Shown here: in pieces, positions 25,770-34,291 of the stretch
Layout of the letters: each line of letters opens with the position of its first letter
Numbering within the stretch: position 1 is the first letter of the stretch
Translations under genes and position numbers: made by a program
Assembly: GCF_003634555.1 (NCBI RefSeq)
Contig: NZ_RBKS01000001.1
Location: forward strand, 2,170,001-2,234,000
DNA: 64,000 nt
Direction: 5' to 3'
From: Frondihabitans australicus
GTDB lineage: Bacteria; Actinomycetota; Actinomycetes; Actinomycetales; Microbacteriaceae
The notes under the pieces: model-generated
Database searches by the model: none
Told to the model about the DNA's origin: nothing
What the model saw: only the letters and a program-made list of their open reading frames with translations

Positions 25770-25841
25770 CCTCCAATGTTGATCACGGTAACAATCGCGT
25801 GTTTCGCCCCTGTAACTCCTGCGTTTCGGAGTGAGTGTCCT

Positions 25842-25879
25842 CGTTCTGCTGATGCCGGCCGCGTCACATCAGCAGAACG
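25842..25879. terminator. Intergenic hairpin (sequence type E)
   Basis: Arms CGTTCTGCTGATG (25842-25854) and CATCAGCAGAACG (25867-25879) pair perfectly over 13 bp, with a 12-nt loop; GTGAG (25831-25835) and CTCAC (25886-25890) can close an outer stem. It lies 8 bp past the 3' end of the deaminase gene and before the ALDH gene on the same strand, so it probably ends the deaminase transcript and separates it from the cluster. Confidence 0.6.
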
Positions 25880-25886
25880 TGGCCCC

Positions 25887-26945
25887 TCACGCCTCCGAGG
25901 AGGAGACCAGGGCGGTGCGGAGAGACAGGAGCTGGCGGCGGAAGTCTCGGCGCATGCGGGCTTTCGCGGGCTCCTGCGCCCAGGTCGCCTCGACGGAGTC
26001 GAGAACGATGCGCTCGATCGTGTCGGGGCCGAAGCCCATGCCCAGCCCGACGTGCTCGAACTCCTCGCGGAGGGTCGTGCGGAAGAACACCTGGTCGTCG
26101 GTGGCGAGCGTGACGGTGAGCCCGGCGCGGAGCATGTCGGCGATCGGGTGCTTCTCGTCGAGCGGCCAGCCCGAGAGGAACTTCGTCGAGCGCGGCGTGC
26201 AGGTGAAGGGGATGCGGCGGTCGCGGGCCTCGGCGACGAGCGCCTCGTCGTCGACGATGTGGTAGCCGTGGTCGACCCGGTCGAGCTTCAGGACGTTCCA
26301 CGCCTCGATGACATCGGCGGCCTGCGAGTTCGGCAGCTCACCGACGTGCGCGGAGACCCTGATGCCGAGCTCGTGCGCCCGGTCGTAGGCGGCCTGCCAG
26401 TCGAGGGGCGACTCGTGGGCGTCGGCGCGGAGGTCGTCCTGGCCGAGCCCGACGACTTCGGGCCGCGGGTTCGCGGCGATCGACTCGACGAGGGCGAGGG
26501 CGGTGTCGAGGTCGAAGCCGCGGTTGATCGCCGGGATGATGCCGAAGCCGACGCCCCACTCCTCCTCGGCACGGCGCAGTCCCTCGATGAGGCCGTCGAT
26601 CACGTCGACGTACGAGAAGCCGAGGTGGGCGAAGTTGTCGGGGTTGATGAAGTACTCGCGGTAGCAGAGGTTGCCGTCGGCGACCGCGTCGGCGACGCCC
26701 TCGTAAGCGAGCGTCGCGAAGTCGTCGCGGGTGCGGAAGACCTCGTGGGCGGCGTTGAACACCTTGAGGAAGTCGACGATGTTGTCGTAGTCGAAGAGGG
26801 TGTCGGGGTCGTCGCTCGGCAGCTCGACGCCGCGCTCATTCGCCCAGCCGATGAGGCGCTCGGCGCGGATGGTCGACACGATGTGGCAGTGCAGCTCGAT
26901 CTTGGGGACGAGGCGCAGGTAGTCGCGGTACTCCATGGGCGTCAC
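25887..26945 (-). CDS. adenosine deaminase family protein
   Basis: 352 residues of the metallo-dependent deaminase barrel. The first metal ligands are in KIELHCHI (HxH), the third in SAHVGELP, where Glu is the proton shuttle, and the last in TLATDDQVFFRT (DD). RVDHGYHIV holds the active-site His. The Gly-rich substrate loop of true adenosine deaminases is replaced by VGLGQDDLR, so a related purine, aminodeoxyfutalosine or other amine may be the substrate. Starts are possible at GTG 26945 or ATG 26936. A hairpin separates it from the ALDH gene. Confidence 0.85.
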   Translation of the reverse strand: MTPMEYRDYLRLVPKIELHCHIVSTIRAERLIGWANERGVELPSDDPDTLFDYDNIVDFLKVFNAAHEVFRTRDDFATLAYEGVADAVADGNLCYREYFINPDNFAHLGFSYVDVIDGLIEGLRRAEEEWGVGFGIIPAINRGFDLDTALALVESIAANPRPEVVGLGQDDLRADAHESPLDWQAAYDRAHELGIRVSAHVGELPNSQAADVIEAWNVLKLDRVDHGYHIVDDEALVAEARDRRIPFTCTPRSTKFLSGWPLDEKHPIADMLRAGLTVTLATDDQVFFRTTLREEFEHVGLGMGFGPDTIERIVLDSVEATWAQEPAKARMRRDFRRQLLSLRTALVSSSEA

Positions 26946-27013
26946 CGTAGCGGACGCGTGTTTCGCGAAGGTGCACGTCGCGCCAGGGGGCCGAACGGGT
27001 CTAGGTTCGGACG

Positions 27014-27373
27014 ATGGAGCGCGACGTGGCGAGCGGCGAGCTGACGGCCGACGGGCTGACGGCCCTCGGCAAGGGTGCCCGGCGCCGGGCCGCCGACGTC
27101 GCCGTGCACTTCGACACGCTCGGCCCCGACCCGATCGACGGCTTCGACCTCGCCGTGCTCGACCCGTCGGGCGGCGTGCTCGGAGCCGAGAGATTCGTGT
27201 TCGCCGAGCCGCACGTGCCCGCGCTGAGCGAGATCATGTCCGACATCGAGGACCGCCTCGGCGACCTCGACCTCGTCGTCGAGATGCCGACGTTCCGCCT
27301 CGGCGACGACGGCCACGCCCTCGCGGCGCACGTGCACGCCCGGGCGCGCGGCGAGGGGCTGCACGGCGAGTAG
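27014..27373 (+). CDS. hypothetical protein, 119 residues
   Basis: A soluble, acidic, small protein with no signal peptide. It opens MERDVASGELTADGLTALGK and has a mid-part of alternating strands (FDLAVLDPSGGVLGAERFVF) and an Asp-rich helix (ALSEIMSDIEDRLGDLDLVV). I recognise no family. It is divergent from the deaminase gene and 39 bp upstream of the WYL regulator gene on the same strand, with which it may be co-transcribed. Confidence 0.6.
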   Translation: MERDVASGELTADGLTALGKGARRRAADVAVHFDTLGPDPIDGFDLAVLDPSGGVLGAERFVFAEPHVPALSEIMSDIEDRLGDLDLVVEMPTFRLGDDGHALAAHVHARARGEGLHGE

Positions 27374-27412
27374 TGCCGGGTGGGTGTCGCAGGCCCGCCC
27401 TAGGCTCGGCGT

Positions 27413-28114
27413 GTGAACCGAACCGACCGGCTCTACGCCATCGTCGAAGAGCTCCGGGCCGTCGCGCCCCGACCCCGCTCGGCGACCTGGCTGGCGAGCC
27501 GGTTCGAGGTCTCCGCGCGGACGATCGAGCGCGACGTGTCGGCGCTGCAGCAGGCGGGCACGCCGATCTGGGCCGAGCCCGGGCGTACCGGCGGGTACTG
27601 CCTCGACGCGGCGCGCACCCTCCCCCCGATCAACCTGACCGCCTCCGAGGCCGCGGCGATGGCCGTCGCCCTCGAGTCCGTCGCCGGCACCCCCTTCGCG
27701 CAGGCCGCCCTGTCGGCATCGCGGAAGCTCGTCGCGGCGATGCACGAGACCGATTCCGCGGCGGCCCGAGAGCTCGTTCGCCGGGTGCACGTCATCGAGG
27801 CGGCAGAGCCTGTCGATCCTGCGCCCCTGCCGTCGGTGATAGCTGACGCGTTGTCGGCCGGTCGGGTGCTCAGGATCGGCTACCGCGACAAGCACGGAAC
27901 CATCACGTCGCGCGACGTCGAGCCCGCCGGGTACGTCACGAAGGAGGGCCAGTGGTACCTCGTCGGCTGGTGCCGTCTGCGGTCAGCGGTGCGGGCGTTC
28001 CGGCTCGACCGGATCGACTCGTGCGTGGCGACGGCGGAGACTCCCCCGGCGCGAGATCTCGTCGACGCCGACTTCACGCTGCAGTACGGGGTGGTGCGGC
28101 GGCTGTCGCTGTGA
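27413..28114 (+). CDS. YafY-type HTH-WYL transcriptional regulator
   Basis: 233 residues from GTG 27413. An N-terminal winged helix (NRTDRLYAIVEELRAVAPRP, then SARTIERDVSALQQAG) with the GRTGGYCLD wing is followed by a WYL domain (about 140-225) with WYLVGWCRLR and the RAFRLDRI segment. WYL regulators often sense nucleotides or ssDNA. The VOC gene downstream (28184) is the probable partner. Confidence 0.88.
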   Translation: MNRTDRLYAIVEELRAVAPRPRSATWLASRFEVSARTIERDVSALQQAGTPIWAEPGRTGGYCLDAARTLPPINLTASEAAAMAVALESVAGTPFAQAALSASRKLVAAMHETDSAAARELVRRVHVIEAAEPVDPAPLPSVIADALSAGRVLRIGYRDKHGTITSRDVEPAGYVTKEGQWYLVGWCRLRSAVRAFRLDRIDSCVATAETPPARDLVDADFTLQYGVVRRLSL

Positions 28115-28183
28115 CCTCGTCACTTTCGGTCGCGTCGTAAACACCGACAGGGGGCTGTCGCAGCCGAGCGTCAGGCTGGTCGC

Positions 28184-28591
28184 ATGAACCTCGTCTCGAC
28201 TCGCCTCATCACCTCCGACGTCTCCCGGCTCGCCTCGTTCTACGAGACGCTGACCGGCGTCACCGCCGACCGCCCCGTCGACGCGTTCGCCGAGATCCGC
28301 ACCCCCTCGGGCACGCTCGCCATCGGCCACGTCTCGACCACGGCGCTCTTCGGCCCCGCCTACGCCTCGGTCGCCGACAACCGGTCGTCGATCGTCGAGT
28401 TCCTCGTCGACGACGTCGACGCGCGATTCGCCGCGCTGACGGCGGGCTCGCTCGACCTCGACGTGGTCCTGGAGCCGACGACCATGCCGTGGGGCAACCG
28501 CTCGCTGCTCGTGCGCGACCCCGACGGCAACCTCGTCAACTTCTTCACGCCCGTGACCGACGCGGCGCGCGCGAAGTTCGGGGTGGAGTAG
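28184..28591 (+). CDS. VOC-superfamily (glyoxalase/dioxygenase fold) protein
   Basis: 135 residues with two paired beta-alpha-beta-beta-beta units. TSDVSRLASFYETLTGVTAD opens the first; SIVEFLVDDVDARFAAL and PWGNRSLLVRDPDGNLVNFF form the second, ending in the usual Asn-Phe-Phe. Likely metal ligands are few (one Glu in the strand SSIVEF), so it may be a binding rather than catalytic member. Located after the WYL regulator; that pairing is common among actinobacteria. Confidence 0.88.
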   Translation: MNLVSTRLITSDVSRLASFYETLTGVTADRPVDAFAEIRTPSGTLAIGHVSTTALFGPAYASVADNRSSIVEFLVDDVDARFAALTAGSLDLDVVLEPTTMPWGNRSLLVRDPDGNLVNFFTPVTDAARAKFGVE

Positions 28592-28604
28592 GGCGCGGGC
28601 CTCT

Positions 28605-28656
28605 AGATCGCACTTCGGCCGATCGCGACCGTGTCGCCCCGGACGAACTGCGATCT
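28605..28656. terminator. Intergenic inverted repeat (sequence type D)
   Basis: Arms AGATCGCACTTCG (28605-28617) and CGAACTGCGATCT (28644-28656) match over 13 bp with one mismatch; the loop is 26 nt. It lies 14 bp after the VOC gene stop and before the methyltransferase gene on the same strand. Terminator or operator are both possible. Confidence 0.45.
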
Positions 28657-28696
28657 CACCCTCGCGCTGGCCCTCCGACCGGGCCACACTGTCGGC

Positions 28697-29488
28697 ATGA
28701 GCGACCTCTTCGTCGACGCCGACGCTTACGACCGGTTCATGGGCCGGTTCTCGTCGCTGCTGGCGGCGCCGTTCGTCGAGTTCGCGGGTGTGGGCTCGCC
28801 GGGAGGCCTCGCCCCGGCCGTCGCCGCGCCCGCGCGCGTGCTCGACGTCGGCTGCGGCACGGGCATGCTCACGCGCGAGCTCGTCGCCCGCGGGCTGACG
28901 GTCGCGGCCGTCGATCCGTCGGAGCCGCTGGTGTCGGCCGTACGGGCGTCCCTCCCGGGCGTCGACGCACGGGTGGCCGGCGCCCAGCGGCTGCCCTTCG
29001 CCGACGGCGTGTTCGATGGCGCGCTGGCTCAGCTGGTGGTGAACTTTCTGCCGGATCCTGCGGCCGGAGTCCGCGAGATGGCACGCGTCACCCGCCCCGG
29101 CGGCGTGCTCGCGGCGAACGTGTGGGACTTCGCCGGCGGCCGGGGCCCTCTCGGCGTCTTCGAGCAGGCGCGGCGCGAGACCGATCCGTCGGCCGCGACC
29201 GAGGAACAGGCCGCAGGAGCAGCCGAGGGCTACCTCGCCTCACTGTTCACGGCGGCCGGCCTCGCCGACGTGCGCACCGCCGCGCTGACCGTCTCACGGA
29301 CCTTCGCGTCGTTCGACGAGTGGTGGACCCCCTTCACGCTCGGGGTGGGGCCAGCGGGGGCGTACGTAGCGTCGCTGTCGCCCGCGGCGCGCGCGTCGCT
29401 GCGTGGGCGGGCGGAGTCGCTCGCCGGGCCGGGGCCGTTCACGGTGGAGGCCGTGGCGTGGGCCGTGGCGGGGACGGTTCGCGCCTGA
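28697..29488 (+). CDS. SAM-dependent class I methyltransferase
   Basis: 263 residues from ATG 28697. Motif I is VLDVGCGTGMLTREL near residue 46, motif II is VAAVDPSEPLV, and the post-I region LPFADGVFDGALAQLVVNFL matches the Methyltransf_11/UbiE-like group. DAYDRFMGRFSSLLA at the N-terminus is typical of small-molecule methyltransferases annotated in actinobacteria. An upstream in-frame start at 28631 would run through the inverted repeat and is not favoured. Substrate unknown. Confidence 0.87.
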   Translation: MSDLFVDADAYDRFMGRFSSLLAAPFVEFAGVGSPGGLAPAVAAPARVLDVGCGTGMLTRELVARGLTVAAVDPSEPLVSAVRASLPGVDARVAGAQRLPFADGVFDGALAQLVVNFLPDPAAGVREMARVTRPGGVLAANVWDFAGGRGPLGVFEQARRETDPSAATEEQAAGAAEGYLASLFTAAGLADVRTAALTVSRTFASFDEWWTPFTLGVGPAGAYVASLSPAARASLRGRAESLAGPGPFTVEAVAWAVAGTVRA

Positions 29489-29533
29489 CGCGTGCACGGA
29501 GGGCCGCCGCGTGTCGTTGCGGTGCCTTCCGCG

Positions 29534-30157
29534 TCAGGCCTTACGAAGCGGGTCGAGCTGCAGCAGCTTGTTCGACGTGTTGGAGCATCCGTCGAGGCCG
29601 CTGTACGCCGCGAAGAGCGATGCCTTCTGGCCGGGAGGGTAGATGCGGAAGCCGTCGGCGGCGACGGCCTGACACTGCGGGAGGTCGGCCGCGCTGAAGT
29701 ACGACATCGGGGCGAACGCGGTCTGGCCCACCGCGAGCGTGACAGTCGGCCCGACCGGGTCCTGGTTGAAGATCGCGGCGGCGCCGATCTGCTTCCCGTC
29801 GCCGCCCCCCACGAACGACACACCGGGGAAGCCCTGCAGGGTGCAGGTTCCCGGGCCGATGTTCGTCAGGTTCACGTCGAGTTCTTTGCTGTCGGCTCCG
29901 ACTCCGGCCTGGTCTGCGGCCACGGTCACCGTGCCCTTGAGATGCGCGGTCGTGCACATGCCGACGGCGGTCGCGCCGGGCGAGGGCGTGCTGGTCGCGG
30001 TCGGTCCGGTGGTCGCAGGAGTGGTGTTTGCAGGAGCCGTGGCGATCACGGTCTTCGTCGCGGTGGGCTCGGGTGCTGGCGACCCCGTGCATCCTGCCAG
30101 TGTGGCTACGGCTAGGAGCGGCACCGCGATGGCGGCCGCCCAGGTCTTCTTGTTCAT
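29534..30157 (-). CDS. DUF4232-type lipoprotein
   Basis: 207 residues. The signal peptide MNKKTWAAAIAVPLLAVATL ends in a lipobox LAGC with Cys at residue 23. A Thr/Pro/Ala-rich linker (about 25-60) precedes a beta-sandwich domain with CTTAHLKGTVTVA, LDVNLTNIGPGTCTLQGFPG, SFVGG and a closing CQAV...CSN pattern, as in DUF4232 proteins of actinobacteria. It would be anchored on the outer membrane face. Function unknown. Confidence 0.82.
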   Translation of the reverse strand: MNKKTWAAAIAVPLLAVATLAGCTGSPAPEPTATKTVIATAPANTTPATTGPTATSTPSPGATAVGMCTTAHLKGTVTVAADQAGVGADSKELDVNLTNIGPGTCTLQGFPGVSFVGGGDGKQIGAAAIFNQDPVGPTVTLAVGQTAFAPMSYFSAADLPQCQAVAADGFRIYPPGQKASLFAAYSGLDGCSNTSNKLLQLDPLRKA

Positions 30158-30254
30158 GTCGTGCTCCCCCGGCCGTCGCCCCACGGCGGCCCGTCTCGGA
30201 CGATACGCCTCTGCGGTTCGCGGCGCCTCGGCCGTGTTTCGGTAGGGCTTTCTC

Positions 30255-30299
30255 CCTCCCGAACGTCCGTCCGCGCACGCGCGCGCCGCGTTCGGGAGG
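30255..30299. repeat. Intergenic inverted repeat with CCTCCCGAACG ends
   Basis: CCTCCCGAACG (30255-30265) and CGTTCGGGAGG (30289-30299) pair over 11 bp; a 23-nt GC-rich loop lies between. Further CTCCC and CCTCC copies follow at 30310-30325. The same two 11-mers, in the opposite order, bound the repeat block at 34750-34977, and the outer end also matches hairpin family A (CCTCCCGAA). It lies between the lipoprotein gene and the LON-domain gene. Confidence 0.6.
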
Positions 30300-30365
30300 A
30301 CTTGCGCCCTCCCGTTCCTCCTCCGGAGCCGTTCGACGCGCGCCCCGCGGAACGGCCACGTCGGC

Positions 30366-30974
30366 TCACTCCGCCGACCACAGCTCCTCGGCCTCACGCG
30401 TCAGGTCGATCGTCCGACGCAGCAGCACCTCCACCGACGTCGACCGCAGCAGGGTGTACCGGTCGTACTCGCCCAGTGGGGCGATCGCGGCCAGCTGCCA
30501 CGCGGCCGCGATCGGATCGTCCGACAGCTCGACCGCGGTGTCAGGCTCCTGCTCTCTCTCCTCCGCGCGAGCGATCGCACTCCGGACGACGTCCTCGGCC
30601 TCGACCCGCAGGAGCTCGAGATCGCCGGACCACTCCAGATCCGGCAGCATCGTGATCTCGGCCCGGGGATACGGGTCGTCGTCGAGCCAGCGTTCGACGG
30701 TGAACCGCTTCGTCCCCTGACCGACGATGAACACGTCGCGGGTGCCCGCTACGGCTTTCACGAGACGCGCCATCGTCCCGACCGATTCACGCTGGTCTCC
30801 GCCGCCGGCCTCGGAGCCGCGCTCGATGAGCACCACGCCGAACTCGAACCCCGGCTCATCGCCGTCGAGCAGACGACCGACCATCGTGAGGTACCGGGGC
30901 TCGAACACTCGCAGCGGGATGGCCACGTGCGGAAACAGCACGGAGCCGAGCGGGAACATCGGGGTCACGGCCAT
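30366..30974 (-). CDS. LON substrate-binding (PUA-like) domain protein
   Basis: 202 residues from ATG 30974. The opening MAVTPMFPLGSVLFPHVAIP, then LRVFEPRYLTMV is the N-terminal domain of Lon protease; no ATPase or protease domain follows. Stand-alone proteins of this kind are widespread and of unclear role. It is divergent from the DUF427 gene, 35 bp apart. Confidence 0.87.
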   Translation of the reverse strand: MAVTPMFPLGSVLFPHVAIPLRVFEPRYLTMVGRLLDGDEPGFEFGVVLIERGSEAGGGDQRESVGTMARLVKAVAGTRDVFIVGQGTKRFTVERWLDDDPYPRAEITMLPDLEWSGDLELLRVEAEDVVRSAIARAEEREQEPDTAVELSDDPIAAAWQLAAIAPLGEYDRYTLLRSTSVEVLLRRTIDLTREAEELWSAE

Positions 30975-31009
30975 GCCCCAGTGAAGCACCCGAGGCCTAC
31001 AGTGAACGG

Positions 31010-31507
31010 ATGTTGCGACCCCGACCCGAGACTCCGGCTCCGGGGCAGGAGTCGGTCTGGGACTACCCGAGGCCACCGCGCGTCGAGCCAGTCGGGGCGC
31101 GCGTCACGATCCGTCTGGGCGGGCAGCTCGTCGTCGACACGACCGACGCCGTCCGGGTGCTCGAGACCAGCCATCCCCCCGTGTACTACCTGCCGACGGC
31201 CGACTTCGCGGTTGGCGCCCTGGCCGACGCCGAGGGGTCGTCGTTCTGCGAGTTCAAGGGCGCCGCACGGTACCTCGACCTGCGCGGTGGGGGCGAAGTC
31301 CGGTCGGCCTGCGCGTGGAACTACCCGGACCCCTCTCCCGGGTACGAGCTACTCCGAGACCGAGTCGCCGTCTACGCCGCGCCGATGGACGAGTGCACCG
31401 TCGGCGGCGAGGTCGTCACGCCGCAGCCCGGCGGCTTCTACGGCGGCTGGATCACGAAGGCCGTCGTCGGCCCGTTCAAGGGAGTGCCCGGCTCGATGGG
31501 CTGGTGA
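31010..31507 (+). CDS. DUF427 family protein
   Basis: 165 residues. ESVWDYPRPPRVEP, VRVLETSHPPVYYLPTADF, FCEFKGAARYLDL and the closing FYGGWITKAVVGPFKG are the conserved blocks of DUF427, a compact beta-rich fold of unknown function. The full domain is present. It converges with ychF, with hairpin B1 in the gap. Confidence 0.88.
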   Translation: MLRPRPETPAPGQESVWDYPRPPRVEPVGARVTIRLGGQLVVDTTDAVRVLETSHPPVYYLPTADFAVGALADAEGSSFCEFKGAARYLDLRGGGEVRSACAWNYPDPSPGYELLRDRVAVYAAPMDECTVGGEVVTPQPGGFYGGWITKAVVGPFKGVPGSMGW

Positions 31508-31523
31508 GCGCTCGCGGTGCCCG

Positions 31524-31580
31524 CACGCAAGGAGCGGCGTTTCACGGAAGGAGTGGCACCGTGTCGCCACTCCTTGCGTC
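31524..31580. terminator. Intergenic hairpin between convergent genes (family B, copy 1)
   Basis: AAGGAGTGGC (31548-31557) and GCCACTCCTT (31566-31575) pair over 10 bp; a further ACG/CGT extends the stem past one mismatch. ACGCAAGGAG at 31524-31533 is also fully complementary to CTCCTTGCGT (31570-31579), offering an alternative pairing. The right arm GTCGCCACTCCTTGCGT recurs as GTCGCCACTCCTCGCGT at 56571-56587. It lies between DUF427 and ychF, both ending here. Confidence 0.65.
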
Positions 31581-31605
31581 AACCGGCACTTCTTTCCCGG
31601 TCAAG

Positions 31606-32679
31606 TCAGTTGTTGAAGCGGAACTCCACCACGTCGCCGTCCTGCATCACATACTCTTTGCCCTCGATGCGAGCGACGCCGTGCGCACGCGCCTCGGCGA
31701 TCGAACCCGTGTCGACGAGGTCCTGGAACGAGATGACCTCGGCCTTGATGAACCCCTTCTCGAAGTCCGAGTGGATCACGCCGGCGGCCTGCGGAGCCTT
31801 CCAACCCTTGCCGATGGTCCACGCGCGCGACTCCTTGGGGCCGGCGGTGAGGTAGGTCTGCAGCCCGAGCGTGTCGAAGCCGATGCGGGCGAGCTGATCG
31901 AGACCCGACTCCTCCTGCCCGGTGGAGGCGAGCAGCTCGGCGGCGTCGGCGGGGTCGAGGTCGATCAGCTCGGACTCGATCTTCGCGTCGAGGAAGACCG
32001 CCTCGGCCGGCGCGACGAGCGCGGCGAGGGCGGCCTTGCGAGCAGGATCCGTGAGCACCGACTCATCGACGTTGAACACGTAGATGAAGGGCTTGGCCGT
32101 GAGCAGCCCGAGCTCCTTGATCGGGGCGAGGTCGAGTGACGTCGCCGACAGGGCCTCCCCGCGCTGCAGCGCGTCGCGCGCCGCGACGGCGGTCTCGTAG
32201 ACGGTCGGCTCGACCTTCTTCAGCCGCAGCTCTTTCTCGTACCGGGTGAGGGCCTTCTCGACGGTCTCGAGGTCGGCGAGGATCAGCTCGGTGTTGATGG
32301 TGCCCATGTCGGCCTCAGGATCGACGACACCGTCCACGTGCACCACGTCGGGGTCGGCGAACCCGCGCACGACCTCCGCGATCGCGTCGGCCTCGCGGAT
32401 GTTGGCGAGGAACTTGTTGCCGAGCCCCTCGCCCTCGGCGGCACCCTTCACGATGCCGGCGATGTCGACGAACGACACGGGAGCGGGCAGCACCTTCTCG
32501 CTGGCGAACATCGTGGCCAGCACGTCGAGTCGCGGGTCGGGGAGGTTCACGACGCCGACGTTGGGCTCGATGGTGGCGAACGGGTAGTTCGCCGCCAGCA
32601 CCTGGTTCTTGGTCAGGGCGTTGAACAGGGTGGACTTGCCCACGTTGGGGAGTCCGACGATCGCGATAGTGAGAGCCAC
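31606..32679 (-). CDS. ychF: redox-regulated ATPase/GTPase YchF (OLA1 family)
   Basis: 357 residues from GTG 32679, the usual length. The G1 loop is IVGLPNVGKSTLFNALTKNQ, followed by NYPFATIEPNVG, the G3 DIAGIVKGAAEGEGLGN, and the C-terminal TGS-like domain with RAHGVARIEGKEYVMQDGDV. The NxxE in place of NKxD fits the ATP preference of the family. It binds ribosomes and affects stress responses in other bacteria. Housekeeping gene. Confidence 0.95.
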   Translation of the reverse strand: MALTIAIVGLPNVGKSTLFNALTKNQVLAANYPFATIEPNVGVVNLPDPRLDVLATMFASEKVLPAPVSFVDIAGIVKGAAEGEGLGNKFLANIREADAIAEVVRGFADPDVVHVDGVVDPEADMGTINTELILADLETVEKALTRYEKELRLKKVEPTVYETAVAARDALQRGEALSATSLDLAPIKELGLLTAKPFIYVFNVDESVLTDPARKAALAALVAPAEAVFLDAKIESELIDLDPADAAELLASTGQEESGLDQLARIGFDTLGLQTYLTAGPKESRAWTIGKGWKAPQAAGVIHSDFEKGFIKAEVISFQDLVDTGSIAEARAHGVARIEGKEYVMQDGDVVEFRFNN

Positions 32680-32764
32680 GGGAGACAAGCCTAACTTGCG
32701 CGGCCGGACGCCGACGCGGAGCGCCGCCCCGGCTCTGTCGGCCCCCTGTGCGAGCATGGCGTGC

Positions 32765-33364
32765 ATGTCGCTCGACTACACCGCCATCGACTTCGAGACC
32801 GCGAACTCGTCCAGCGCCTCGGCCTGCAGCGTGGGCCTCGTGAAGGTCCGGGGCGGCAAGGTCGTCGAGACGGCGGGGTGGCTGATCCGACCGCCCTTCG
32901 GGCACGACTTCTTCTCCGAGTGGAACACCCGCATCCACGGCATCGTCGAGTCCGACGTCGTCGACGCCCTCGAGTGGCACGAGCAGCTGATCGACCTCAC
33001 CACGTTCGTCGCCGACGACGTCCTGGTCGCCCACAACGCAGGATTCGACATGGGCGTCATCCGCAGCGCCTGCGCCGTGACGAACTCCGAGACCCCGGCG
33101 AACCGCTACCTCTGCAGCCTCCAGGTGGCGCGCAAGACCTACACGCTCGACTCCTACCGCCTGCCGATGGCCGCCATGGCCGCGGGGTTCGAGGGCTTCA
33201 ACCACCACGAGGCCCTGGCCGACGCCGAGGCCTGCGCCGCGATCATCGCCCACGCGGCGAAGCGTCACGGCGCGTTCACGATCGACGAGCTCGCGGCCAA
33301 CTCGGGTGTGCGCGTGAACGCCCTGCGCCCGGCTGCGGCGGCGACGAGCGTCGTGTTCCGCTAG
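32765..33364 (+). CDS. DnaQ-like 3'-5' exonuclease
   Basis: 199 residues. The DEDDh acidic residues can be placed as Asp/Glu in AIDFETANSS (motif I), Asp in HNAGFDMGVI (motif II), and His with Asp in HHEALADAEACAA (motif III). This is a stand-alone proofreading-type domain, as in small actinobacterial exonucleases; no UvrC or polymerase domain is attached. It is divergent from ychF (85 bp). Confidence 0.9.
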   Translation: MSLDYTAIDFETANSSSASACSVGLVKVRGGKVVETAGWLIRPPFGHDFFSEWNTRIHGIVESDVVDALEWHEQLIDLTTFVADDVLVAHNAGFDMGVIRSACAVTNSETPANRYLCSLQVARKTYTLDSYRLPMAAMAAGFEGFNHHEALADAEACAAIIAHAAKRHGAFTIDELAANSGVRVNALRPAAAATSVVFR

Positions 33365-33458
33365 CAGGATCCAGCGGTCGGCACTCGCGATCCTGCCCCA
33401 CCGGCTCTGCCTGCGCGCGGAACGGCGCGACGCCCGTCGTCGATCGTGCCGTGGTGAT

Positions 33459-33472
33459 ATTGTTCGGACAAT
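33459..33472. promoter_or_regulatory. Candidate GntR operator upstream of its own gene
   Basis: ATTGTTCGGACAAT: half-sites ATTGT and ACAAT with a 4-bp centre, 55 bp before the GntR gene start. The same pattern (A[A/T]TGTNNNNACAA[A/T]) appears at 36931-36944 and 46620-46633 in front of the inositol units. Confidence 0.6.
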
Positions 33473-33527
33473 CGTGCGGCGGCCCGACGGGGCAGTCCGG
33501 CCGCCCGAACCGTACCGGGAAGCTTCG

Positions 33528-34289
33528 ATGACCACTCACGACGGCGTGCTGCCGGCCGACCTCTTCATGGACCTCGATCGTTCGGGGCCGATGCCGCTGT
33601 ACTTCCAGGTGTCGTCGCGCATCGAGAACGCGATCACGTCGGGCGAACTGCCCGCCGGGTCGCGGCTCGAGAACGAGGTGGCGCTGGGCGAGCGGCTCGG
33701 GCTGTCGCGCCCCACGATCAGGCGGGCGATCCAGGAGCTCGTCGACAAGGGCCTCCTCGTACGTCGCCGCGGCATCGGCACCCAGGTCGTGCACGGACCG
33801 GTGTCTCGCAAGGTCGAGCTCACAAGCCTCTTCGACGACCTCAAGTCGGGCGACCAGCATCCGACGACGCGCGTGCTGGCGCACGAGGTGATCCCCGCCG
33901 ACGAGCACATCGCCGACGACCTCGGCATCGCCGTCGGCGACCCCGTGACGCACCTGCGCCGCCTCCGCCTCGCCGACGACGTGCCGGTCGCGCTGCTGCA
34001 GAACTATCTGCCCACGGCCGTCGCCGATCTGTCGGGCGACGACTTCGAGGAGTTCGGGCTCTACCAGCTCCTGCGCGGTCGGGGTGTGACGATGCGCGTC
34101 GCCAAGCAGCGCATCGGCGCCCGTGCCGCTCGCGACGACGAGGCCTCGCTGCTGGAGATCGAGCCGCGCGGCGCCGTGCTCACGATGAGCCGCACGGCCT
34201 ACGACGCCTCCGGTCGCGCCGTCGAGGTCGGGTACCACTGCTACCGGCCCGACCTCTACTCGTTCAGTGTGACGCTCGTCGAGAAGTAG
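33528..34289 (+). CDS. GntR-family (HutC/UTRA) transcriptional regulator, likely regulator of the inositol genes
   Basis: 253 residues from ATG 33528. The winged helix has LYFQVSSRIENAITSGELPA and LSRPTIRRAIQELVDKGLLV (about 20-90); a UTRA ligand domain (about 105-250) follows, ending VEVGYHCYRPDLYSFSVTLV. HutC-type proteins bind palindromes with GT/AC cores, and such a site lies at 33459-33472. Shared sites before the iol operon and the transaldolase gene, 2-13 kb away, suggest that it controls inositol catabolism; this is inference from site similarity. Confidence 0.85.
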   Translation: MTTHDGVLPADLFMDLDRSGPMPLYFQVSSRIENAITSGELPAGSRLENEVALGERLGLSRPTIRRAIQELVDKGLLVRRRGIGTQVVHGPVSRKVELTSLFDDLKSGDQHPTTRVLAHEVIPADEHIADDLGIAVGDPVTHLRRLRLADDVPVALLQNYLPTAVADLSGDDFEEFGLYQLLRGRGVTMRVAKQRIGARAARDDEASLLEIEPRGAVLTMSRTAYDASGRAVEVGYHCYRPDLYSFSVTLVEK

Positions 34290-34291
34290 CG

